The notes under the pieces were generated by a model. The model saw nothing but the letters and a program-made list of their open reading frames with translations, was not told the origin of the DNA and did no database searches. A program made the position numbers and the translations under genes. From CAYNLG01 sp964397995 (lineage in GTDB: Bacteria > Planctomycetota > Phycisphaerae > FEN-1346): a stretch of 64,000 bases of DNA. The stretch is from contig CAYNLG010000005.1 of the NCBI GenBank assembly GCA_964397995.1, forward strand, positions 1 through 64,000. Reading direction: 5' to 3'. This document shows positions 45,592 through 55,300 of the stretch, in pieces (position 1 is the first letter of the stretch; every line of letters begins with the position of its first letter).

Positions 45592-45661
45592 GGCCGCGCC
45601 GCGGGCCACCGCGGCCGAGACGCGCCCCGCCGGGCCGGGCGAGGTCCGGCCGCATTTCTCT

Positions 45662-45689
45662 GTGACACCGACCGCGCCCGCGGTACAAC
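45662..45689 (+). promoter_or_regulatory. promoter of the giant membrane-protein operon
   Basis: GTGACA (45662-45667), 16-nt spacer, TACAAC (45684-45689). The leader to the ATG at 45806 is about 110 nt. Confidence 0.5.
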
Positions 45690-45805
45690 CATCTTGGGCG
45701 GAACCCGGGGGCCGCCGGCCGCGTCTATCCTCGTATCCGGCTTCGGGTCGGCGGGCCCCCGTCGGGGGCGCGCCCCCGTTCGAACCCTGGTCCGAGGGCA
45801 CACGA

Positions 45806-48800
45806 ATGACGCGTTACGGAACCTGGCTGTGGCTGGCGGCGGTGATCGGGCTCTGCGGGACCGGGACGTGGGCAGCCGCCGCGGCGGCGCCTCCCGAGGC
45901 CGCGCCCGCGGCCCCGGCGGCCGACGACGACGCCCCGCTCAAAGAGCAGACGATCTACATCCCGTACGAGAAGTTGCGGGAGGTGTTCGAGGCGCAGGGG
46001 CGCGGCGTCTTTCTGCCGTACGAGCGGTTCCAGGAGCTGTGGAAGGCCGCACGCGAGGCCCGGACGCGTCCGCCCGAGGCCGCGCCGCCCATCGAGACGC
46101 TCATCGCCGAGGCCGCCTACGTCGCGACCGTGGCCAAGGACGTGGTCACGGTCGACGGCACGCTCCGCATCGAGGTCCTGAAGGAGGGGTGGAACGAGAT
46201 ACCGCTCGGCCTTCCCCACGCCGCCATCACCCGGGCCGCTCTCGGCGACGAGCCGGCGCGGATCGTGTCGCGCGGCGAGGCGGGGTACGCGTTGCTGGTG
46301 GAGAACGCGGCCGACGCGCCGCAGGTGCTGGAGCTGGCGCTGACCTTCGCCAAGGCCTACACGAAGGCGCCCGGCCAGAACAGCGTGACGTTCCAGGCGC
46401 CGCGGTCGCCGGTCAGCCGCTGGGACGTCCGCATCCCCGAGTCGGGCGTCAAGGTCAACATCCAGCCCCTCCTGGCCGCCACCGAGGTGCCGGACGAGGC
46501 GGGCGCCGACCAGACGCGGGTCCTGGCGTTCGTCGGGGCCGCCCCCCAGGTCCGGATCGACTGGACCCCCAAGGCCGAGGGCGCCAAGGGTCTGGAGGCC
46601 CTGGCCACCGTCCAGTGCCGCCAGCAGGTCACCATCGACGAGGGCGTGACACGCACCCGGGCCGAACTCGCCTACGAAATCAGCCGCGCCGAACTCCCGC
46701 GCCTCGTCGTCGACGTCCCCCTGGACCAGAAGGTCGTCAACGTCTTCGACCCGAACGTGCGCGAGTGGTCGGTCGAGCAGGTGGCGGCCGACGAAGTCCG
46801 GCGGATCGAGGTCCAGCTCTTCGAGCCCGCCAAGGGGAGCCAGGACCTGGTGGTCGAGCTGGAGAAGTTCGCCAGCGACACGTTGGTGGCCGTGCCCGTC
46901 GTCCGGGCCCGCAACGTCGGCCGCCAGCAGGGCTGGGTCGTCGTGGGCGTCGCCGACGGCCTCCGGGCCGAGGCCGTCCGCCGCGAGGGCCTCCTTCAGG
47001 TCGACGCCACCGAGCTGCCCGCGCCCCTGCGCGGCAAGCGGTGGGACTTCTCGTACCGGTACGCCACGGTGCCTTTCGACCTGGAGCTCCGGGTCGAGAC
47101 CATCCAGCCGCGCCTGCTGGCCGAGACGCTCGTCGAGGCCCACCTCGCGCCGGAGGACCTGACGCTTGACGTGCTCGTCGTCTACGATGTCCAGCGGGCC
47201 GGCGTCTTCAACCTGGCGGTGCGCATCCCCGAGGGGTTCGAGGTCCGGAGCGTCGCGGGCGTCCAGGCGGGCGGGGCCCAGCCCGTGGTGGTTGACGCCC
47301 ACCACGTCGAGGCCCAGCCCGAGCGGCGCCTCGTCGTCAACCTCGGCCGCAAGGCCCTCGGCCAGGTGGCCCTGGCGGTCCAGCTCCACCGGCCGCTGCG
47401 CGAGCCCGACCTGCTGGCCCCCACCGGCAAGGCCGCGACCGTCCCCGTCCCCGTGCCGCGCGTCGACCCGGAGACGGTCGAGCGCGAGAGCGGCCGCCTG
47501 GTCGTCTACGCCCCGGAGAGCCTGCGCGTGAACCCGGAGACGGCCGACGGTCTGCGGGCGGTTTCCCACGGCGAGGCCGTCCAAGGCATGCGGAGCACGC
47601 GGCGTGGCGGGGAGCGGCCGGCGCTGGCCTACGCCTACAGCCGCGACGCCGTCGCGCTGGCGCTGGCGGCCGAGCGGCGCAAGCCCCAGGTGACCGTCGG
47701 CCAGTTGCTGACGGCCCGCATCGAGTCGGGCGTCGTCCAGTTCGAGGCCCGGCTCTTCTACGACATCCTTTACAGCGGCGTCAAAAGCGTCCGCCTGGAC
47801 ATCCCGGCCGAGGTCGCGCCGGAGCTCCGTGTCACAAGCGGCGACATCCGGCACACCGTGGATGACGACGCCGCCGACCTCGCCGACGGCATGGTGGCCT
47901 GGCGCCTGACGGGCGAGACCGAACTGATGGGCCGCCGCGAGATCCGCCTGAAGTGGGAGCGAACCATCGAGAAGCTCGACCTCGGCAACCCCACCGAGAT
48001 CGCCATCCCGCGCCTCGTGCCCCGCGAGGTCGACCGGGCCTGGGGCCAGATCGTCCTCGCGAAGGCCGAGACGATCGACGTCATGCCGGCCGAGATGGAG
48101 GAATCGCTCCGGCCGATCGACCCGCAGCACGACCTGATGCACGGTGTCCGCATCCCGGACGCGGCCCTGGCCTTCGAGTTCCACGACGCCTGGCACATGA
48201 CCGTCCAGGCCACCCGCTACGAGCCGAAGGACATCAAGGCGACCGCCGTCGAGGCCGCCGTCGTCCGCTTCGTCGTGACGCGCGGCGACGTGACGAGCGT
48301 CCAGGCGCTATACCGGATGCGAAGCTTCCGGCAGCGGCTGGTCATCCGTCTGCCCGGCGAGGTCGACTTCGACATCCAGCCGGTCCGCCTGAACGGGCGG
48401 CCCGTCTCGCTGGAGCAGGGCGAGGGCGGCGACTACTTCGTGCCCCTGGTCGGCCAGGAACAGAACACGCCCTTCCTGCTCGAACTCCGCTACACCGTGC
48501 GGGGGGGCGGGCTGACCCTGAGCGGTCCCGAGTTCCCCGAAGAGCCCGCCATCCAGAAGGTCTACGCCGCCGTCTACATCCCCACCGAGTGGGTCTACCT
48601 GGGAAAGCGCGGCCAGTGGACGCCGGAGCTGGTCTGGCGCCTGCGCGGCTTCGGGGCGGCGCCGGTCGGCATGTACGACAGCGGCTGGCTGCTGCCGTGG
48701 GTGACGCGCGGCGTGGACGTGGACCAGGCGGTGCTCCAGGACTTCGCGACGGACGGGCGGCGGCTGCTCTTCTCGACGCTGCGGCCCGAGCCGGGCCAGG

Positions 48801-49315
48801 CGGGGGCCCTGCGGGTCGTCGCCGTCGACGGCACCCTGTACAAGGGGGTCGCCATTGTCGTCCTGCTGGCGCTGGGCCTGCTGCTCGCGCCGATGCGCTT
48901 CGGGCGCAAGGTGCTGGCCGTGGGCCTGCTCCTGGCGGCGGTGGTGCTGGGGGGGGTGTTCCTGCCGTCGGCGGCCCGGGCGACGGTCTCGACGGCCACC
49001 GTGGCCGCCTGCTGCGTCGTCCTCATTATCTGGACCCTCTGGTACCTGCTGATTACCCGGCCGCGCGACCCGCGCCGGCGCGAGCGGCGCGAGGCGCGCC
49101 TGGCGGCCCGGGAGCAGGCGGCCCAAGGCCGGGCGGGCAGCGCCGTCGAGCCCGTCGAGCAACCGCCCAAGGGCGAGCCGGAGGCCGTCGTCGAGGCGGA
49201 ACCGGATGCGGCCGACCCCAAGGCCGACGCCGACCCCGAGGCCGCACCCCCGGACGAGGCGGGCGGCCAGGCCGACGAGGATGACACCCAGCGGGAGGAG
49301 GGCGGCCATGCGTAA
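45806..49315 (+). CDS. giant exported membrane protein, module 1 of 3
   Basis: 1169 residues from the ATG at 45806 (GAGGG 7 nt upstream). Signal peptide MTRYGTWLWLAAVIGLCGTG, then an Ala/Pro linker. Residues ~45-80 hold the signature IYIPYEKLREVFEAQGRGVF and LPYERFQELWKAARE. A long region of beta domains follows, with YATVPFDLELRVETIQPRLL at about 415. Near the C-terminus are three transmembrane helices (about 1011-1030, 1036-1053, 1060-1083: VAIVVLLALGLLLAPM, AVGLLLAAVVLGGVFLP, ACCVVLIIWTLWYLLI). An acidic cytoplasmic tail follows. Most of the chain is therefore outside the cytoplasmic membrane. The stop overlaps the next start by 8 nt. No family with known function recognised. Confidence 0.8.
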   Translation: MTRYGTWLWLAAVIGLCGTGTWAAAAAAPPEAAPAAPAADDDAPLKEQTIYIPYEKLREVFEAQGRGVFLPYERFQELWKAAREARTRPPEAAPPIETLIAEAAYVATVAKDVVTVDGTLRIEVLKEGWNEIPLGLPHAAITRAALGDEPARIVSRGEAGYALLVENAADAPQVLELALTFAKAYTKAPGQNSVTFQAPRSPVSRWDVRIPESGVKVNIQPLLAATEVPDEAGADQTRVLAFVGAAPQVRIDWTPKAEGAKGLEALATVQCRQQVTIDEGVTRTRAELAYEISRAELPRLVVDVPLDQKVVNVFDPNVREWSVEQVAADEVRRIEVQLFEPAKGSQDLVVELEKFASDTLVAVPVVRARNVGRQQGWVVVGVADGLRAEAVRREGLLQVDATELPAPLRGKRWDFSYRYATVPFDLELRVETIQPRLLAETLVEAHLAPEDLTLDVLVVYDVQRAGVFNLAVRIPEGFEVRSVAGVQAGGAQPVVVDAHHVEAQPERRLVVNLGRKALGQVALAVQLHRPLREPDLLAPTGKAATVPVPVPRVDPETVERESGRLVVYAPESLRVNPETADGLRAVSHGEAVQGMRSTRRGGERPALAYAYSRDAVALALAAERRKPQVTVGQLLTARIESGVVQFEARLFYDILYSGVKSVRLDIPAEVAPELRVTSGDIRHTVDDDAADLADGMVAWRLTGETELMGRREIRLKWERTIEKLDLGNPTEIAIPRLVPREVDRAWGQIVLAKAETIDVMPAEMEESLRPIDPQHDLMHGVRIPDAALAFEFHDAWHMTVQATRYEPKDIKATAVEAAVVRFVVTRGDVTSVQALYRMRSFRQRLVIRLPGEVDFDIQPVRLNGRPVSLEQGEGGDYFVPLVGQEQNTPFLLELRYTVRGGGLTLSGPEFPEEPAIQKVYAAVYIPTEWVYLGKRGQWTPELVWRLRGFGAAPVGMYDSGWLLPWVTRGVDVDQAVLQDFATDGRRLLFSTLRPEPGQAGALRVVAVDGTLYKGVAIVVLLALGLLLAPMRFGRKVLAVGLLLAAVVLGGVFLPSAARATVSTATVAACCVVLIIWTLWYLLITRPRDPRRRERREARLAAREQAAQGRAGSAVEPVEQPPKGEPEAVVEAEPDAADPKADADPEAAPPDEAGGQADEDDTQREEGGHA

Positions 49316-52300
49316 CCTGCGCCCGCACCTGGCCGGCCTCGCGGCGCTCCTGGCCGTCGCCTCCGCGGCGACGGCGAGCCGCGACGCCCTGCCGCCCCAG
49401 CCGCCCGCCGACGAACTGGTCCGCGAACTGTACGTCCCGATGGAGGACCTGAACGTCCTCCTGCAGGGCGGGTCCCGCCGCGTCCTGCTGCCCCGCGACG
49501 AGTACGAGGCGCTTCTGGCGAAAGCGAAGCGCGAGGAGGAGGCGCGGCCGCCGCTCGCGGCAGCGCCCGTGGCGGCCGAGTACCAGATCGAGGTCGGCCG
49601 CGAACGCGCCCGCATCCGCGGCGCCGTCGAGGTCAACGTCCTGGCCCCCGGCCTCCATGCCGTGCCCCTCTCGGTCGGCCAGGTCGGCCTGGCCGAGGCG
49701 ACGCTCGACGGCACGAGCGCCCCGCTGGGGCGCGGCGACGACGGGCGGCTGCATCTGTTCGTCGAGGGCAAGGGCCGGCACCGGCTGGAGTTGGCGGCCG
49801 TGGCGCCGCTCGAGACCACCGCCGCCCGCCAGGTCCTCCGCTTCGAGCTGCCGACGCCGGCGGCCACGCGCGTCCGTCTGACCGTGCCCGGCGACGTCGA
49901 GGTCAAGAGCGGCGCCGCCGTCCTCAGCCGCGCCTTCGACGAGGCCAACGGGGTCACCCGCATCGAACTGCTGCCCACACGCGGACCCACGGTGCTCGTC
50001 ATGACCCTCAACAGCCGCCTCAAGCGGCTCGACCGCGTTGTGGTCGCCCAGAGCGTCCTGGTGGCCGAGGTCCGCCAGGCGGTCCAGCGCCTGACGGCGA
50101 CGGTCTCGCTGGATGTCCTGCACCGGGCGGTGGACGCCTTCCGGTTCGTCGTGCCCGCCGGGTACGAGGTGACCGACGTCCTCTCGCCGCAGCTCGCCCG
50201 CTGGGCGGTGACCGAGGAGGGCGGCCGGCGTATCCTGGAGGTCCAGCTCCGCGAGGAGGCCACCGGCACCGTCGTCCTGACCATCGGCACGGTCCGCCAC
50301 GGCCGGGCCGTCGGGCCCTGGGCCATGCCGCGCCTCGAGCCCCTCGACGTGGTCGGCCACTCGGCCGTGGTCGGCCTGCTGCTGGAGGACCGGCTGAAGG
50401 CCGAGGCCCTCCAGCGCGACGGCCTCATCGGCATCGACACGCCCATGCTCCTGCGGGCCCTGCCGGCCGTGCCCGGCGCCGAGGTGACCGGGGGGCCGGT
50501 GCGGCCGGTGGCGGCGTACTATGCGCCGCAGGCGGACTTCACCCTGACGGCCGACATCGCCAAGCCCCCCGCCGAACTGCTCGTGACCTCCAACCTGCTG
50601 CTCGTCCTCCAGGACAGCGGCCTGGAGCTCCAGGGCGGGCTGGCCATGCTCCCGAAGGAGGAGAAGCTCTTCACGTTCGATATCGCCGTGCCCGCCGGCT
50701 GGGACGTCCTCAGCGTCTCGGCCGAGGGCGGCCAGGCCCTGCCGTTCGAGCGCTACGGGCCGCGCGGCGAGGACGGCCGCGTCCACGTCCGCCTGCCCCG
50801 CGGTCTGGCCGCCGGCCAGGAGACCCGCATCTACTTCACCGCCAAGCGCGTCCCGGACGACTGGTTCGGCGCGTGGGAGACGCAGACGGTGGCGTTCCCG
50901 GCGTTCGCCGTGGCCGGGGCGGCCCGCGACACCGGGGCCGTGGCGGTCGACGCCCGCGACGACCTGCGGGTGCGGCCGGAGACGCTCGAGCGCCTGACCC
51001 CGCTGGACGAGAACGAGAAGAGCCAGTACGGCCTCGGCGGCGTCGCGACGAGCCTGGCATACCGCTACGAGGGCCGGCCTTACGAGGCCGAACTCCGCGT
51101 CACGCGCATCGAGCCGCGCCTGACCGCCGAGACGTTCAACTTCTTCCGCGTCGAGCGCGACGCCCGGGTCGCCCACTACGAGCTCATCTACACCGTGGAG
51201 CAGGCCCGGGCCCGCGAACTGCGGCTCGTTCTGCCGGCGTCCACGCCGACGGCCCTGGCGATCCGCGGCCTCGACGGCCTCGGCCTGAAGGAGTACACGA
51301 GCCAGGAGACCGACGGCGGCCGCGTGTGGACCGCCGTCCTCGCCGACGCCCGCAAGGGCACGCTCCGCCTGGCGGTCGACTTCGAGCAGCGGCTCGGCGA
51401 GGCCGAGCAGGAGACCCTGGGCCTGCCGCTCGTGCGGGCCGAGGGCGTCCAGTACCAGAGCGGGTTCGTCGCCGTCGAGGGCAGCCCGGAGCTGGACGTC
51501 CGCGTGACGGCCCACCCGCGGCGCGTCGACGTCGGCGAGCTGGTCGACGCCGACTACCTGCCGGGGCGGCGGCTGCTGGGGGCCTACGGTTTCGTCGGCG
51601 AGCCGCCCGCGGTGACGCTGGCCGTCTCGCGCCACGAGACCTACCCCGTGCCGCCCGCCCTCGTCGAGCGGGCCGAGCTGGCGACCGTCCTCTCGGCCTC
51701 CGGCGTCGCCCAGAGTGCCGCGCGCTTCCTCCTGCGGACCAAGGCCCTGTACCTGGAGGTGCGTCTTCCGGCGGGGGCGACGCTGTGGTCGGCCACGCTG
51801 GACGGCCGCCCCGCCAAACCCCAGCAGGAGGGCGAGCGGATTCTGCTCAGCCTGCCAGCGGGGGCTCCCGGCGCCGTCCGCGACCTGCAGGTGGTCTACG
51901 AGATGCTGGCCGATCGGCTCCTGCTCTGGGACCGGCTGGGCGTCCCCTCGCCGCGCCTCGTCCTCCACGAGACCGCCGCCGACAACGGCCGCCAAGTCCC
52001 CGTGACCGACCTGGTCTGGACGCTGCAGACGCCGGCGGAGCACCGGGTGGTGGCGGCCGAGGGGAGCGTGGTGGCCGAGGGCATCGAGCCGCCCGCCCCG
52101 GCCGGGACGCGCGTGGCCGAGTGGTTGCTGGCGGCAAGCGGCGGGGTGGACTTCGACCACGGTCTGCTCGCGCTGCTGCTCCAGCCGCTCTCGTGCGCGG
52201 TCCAGAGCGGCCGGGCCCTCAAGAGCACCGAGTATGCCGATGCCCCCGCTTGGGATGACACCGGCGCCATGCCGTCCGAGCTGCCGACGGACGAGGAGGT

Positions 52301-55300
52301 GCTCGAGGCGGAGATGCCGCCCCCGGTGTCCCAGGCGCAGGCCGGGGACGTCGCGGGCGAGGCGGCCGCGACCGAGGGCACGGAACAGGCCGTGCGGCGG
52401 CCCGAGGAGCCCACGGCCCGCGAGGTCAGCAAGTGGGCCCTGGCCGGGGCGCGGAGCCTGAACATCGCCCTGACGCGGACGGACGAGGCGGGGGGCGTGG
52501 TGTTCCGGAGCCTCGGCGAAGAGCCGGCCCTGAACGTGACCATCGTCAGCCGGCGGCGCGTCGAGGCCCTGGCCTGGGGCCTGGCCGTGGCGGTCTTCGT
52601 CCTGGGCCTCGCCCTGACGCCGCGCTCCGCCGGCCGCAAGGCCGCCTACGTCGTCGTGGTGCTGCTGGCGGCGACGGCGTTGCCGGCCGTGCCGGGGTGG
52701 CTGGAGCTGGCCCTGGTGACGAACCCGGCCTTCTATGCCGCCTGCCTGCTGGTGCCGTATTACCTGGCGGCGGCGCTGGTCCGCGGGTTCCTGCGGGGGG
52801 TGGGCCTGGGGCCGAAGCCGGCGGCCGCGGCCGCCGCGGCGGCGCTCGTCGCGGCCGGGGTGCTGGTGGCGGGGGCCGGCGTGGCCGAGGCCACCGAGCC
52901 GGCGCCCGACCGGCCGTACGTCGTCCAGATCGTCCCGCTGCCCGACCCCGTGGACGTGCCGGACGACGCCATCCTCGTCCCCTACGACCCGGCCGCCGGG
53001 CCCGCCCGGGCCGGTCGCCTCCTCATCCCCTACGACCGCTACCGCGCTCTGTGGGAGCAGGCCTATCCGGACGAGCGCCGCGAGGGCGACCCGCCGCCGG
53101 CGGCGTATGCGCTGGCGGGCGCGGCCTACACGGCGCGCCTGGCGGGGGAGGAGTACCTGCTCGTGGAGGGCGGTCTGGACCTGGACGTCTACGAGGACGG
53201 CCTCATTGCCGTGCCCCTGCCGCTGGGGGGCGGCGTCCTGGCCCGGGCCGACCTGGACGGCCGGCCCGCCCGCCTCGGTGTGGGCGGCATGCCGGTGCCC
53301 GTGCCGAACGCGCCGCCCGGCTGGGTGGAGCCGGCGTCGGTCAACCTGAAGCAGCCGGTCCGCCAGGCCCCGGTCCAGCAGGCCGAACAGCAGGCCCGCC
53401 CCGGGGCGGCGCTGCTCGTCCTCTACGTCGAGGGCAAGGGCCGCCATCGCCTCGACCTGGCGGTGCGGATGAAGCTGGAGCGTCGCGGCGGGTGGCGCGT
53501 GGCCGAGGGCACCTTGCCGCACGCCCCCGCCACGGCCCTCACCCTGACCGTGCCCGAGGCCGAGACCGAGCTGCGCCTGGGCGGCGTGGCCGACCGCCGC
53601 ACCTACGAGACCAAGCAGCCCGGCGAGACCATCAGGACGGCCCTCGGGCCGGGGGGCGGCGTGACGGTCCGGTGGCGGCCGAAGGTCAGCGAGGGCCACG
53701 TCGATTACAGCCTGACGGCCGAGAGCGCGGCCCTGCTGGACGTCCAGGAAGACCGTGTGCGCCTGACCTGGGACCTGACGCTCCAGTTCCGGCGCACCGA
53801 GCGCGAGTTCTTCACCATCGCGCTGCCCGCCGGGTACCTGGTCGAGGAGGTGGCCGGGACGAACGTGCGGGGCTGGGAGATCCGCGAGGGCGCGGGGGGG
53901 CGGCGGCTGGAGGTGTCGCTGCTAAAGGCCGCCCGCGACGGCGAGTCGCTGCGCCTGACGCTCTGGCGGCCCGGCCGCGTCGCTGCCGCCGGCCCGGAGA
54001 CCCTGGCCGTGCCGGTGGTGGGCGTCGAGGGCGCCGTCCGCCACAGCGGCCGCCTCACCGTCCGCCGCAGCCCCCTGCTGGACGTGCGGACGGTGGCGGC
54101 GCGCGGCGTCACGCGGACGGACGTCCAGGCCGACGCCTTGCCGCGCACCGGCGCCGACGACAGCCCCCTCGGGACGCGGCCGTACCAGGCGTACGCGTTC
54201 GCCTCCGTCCCGTTCACCATCGAGCTGGGCGTCCAGCCGGTCGACGCCCGCGTCTGGGCCGAGGTCCAGTCCATCCTCCGCGTGGCCGACCGCGAGCGGC
54301 TCCTGGAGACGCGGGTCCTTTACCACGTCCAGGACCGGCCCATCTACCGGGCGAGGCTGGCGATTCCGGACGACCTGGAGATCCGCGAGGTGACCGTGCC
54401 CGGGTCGTTCGAGTGGGCCGTCACGCGCGAGGCCGGGCGGAGGGTTCTGACGGTCTACTTCGGCAGCGGCGTCCTCGGCGACGTCCCGGTGGTCGTCCGT
54501 GGCAAGCTCGGCCAGGACGGGCCGGTCGAGGCCGTCCCCCTGCCGCGCCTGGCCGCCCTCGATGTCGACCGCCAGGAAGCCGACCTCGTCGTCCAGGTCG
54601 ACCCGGCGTTCGACGTCCGGGCCCGCGACCTCGACGGCGTCGAGGTGGTCCTGCTGAAGCGGGTCCAGGGGTGGCTGAGCGGCGGGCAGCGCCAGCTCGC
54701 GCGCCTGGCGTTCCACATGCGCGAGCCGGTGTACGGCGGCCGCCTGGAGCTCTCGCCGCGGCAGCCGGACGTGAGCGGCTACACCGTCTCGAACGTCCGT
54801 GTCACGAGCCGCGCCCTGGAGGAAACGATCCTCCTCGTCTTCGACATCCGCCGCGCCGGCGTCCGCCAGGTCGTCTTCCGCCTGCCGGCCTACATGGCCG
54901 ACGCGCGGATCAGTGTGCCGCTGCTGCGGCAGAAGACGGTGGAGCCGGTCGAGGGCACGGACCAGGTCCGCGTGACGCTGGACCTGCAGGACGAGGTGAT
55001 GGACGAGTTGCGGGTGCTGGTGGAGCGGGACCGGCTGCTGACGCCCCAGGTCCACGAGGCGCCGGTCCCGGTCGTCGAGACCGGGCGCACCGACCGCCGG
55101 TACGTCGCCCTGGAAAGCGCCGGGCGCGACGAGGTCGTCGTCGAGGCGACCGAGGGCCTCGAACCCCTCAGCCGCCAGCAGAAGGAGTGGCGGACGGTGG
55201 CCGGCCTGCTCCAGGGCGGCCTGATGCAGGTCTACCTGGTCCGGGCCGACGCCGAGCCGCACCTGGCGTTCCGGACCAAGCAGCGGACGGCCGTGGAGAC

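Noticed and set aside
41824..45801. 1325-codon open frame on the minus strand
   Set aside because: Antisense of the large secreted protein gene, dominated by Arg/Pro/His, with no motif or ribosome site.
49053..53699. 1548-codon open frame on the minus strand
   Set aside because: Antisense of the giant membrane protein genes; composition is that of a shadow frame.
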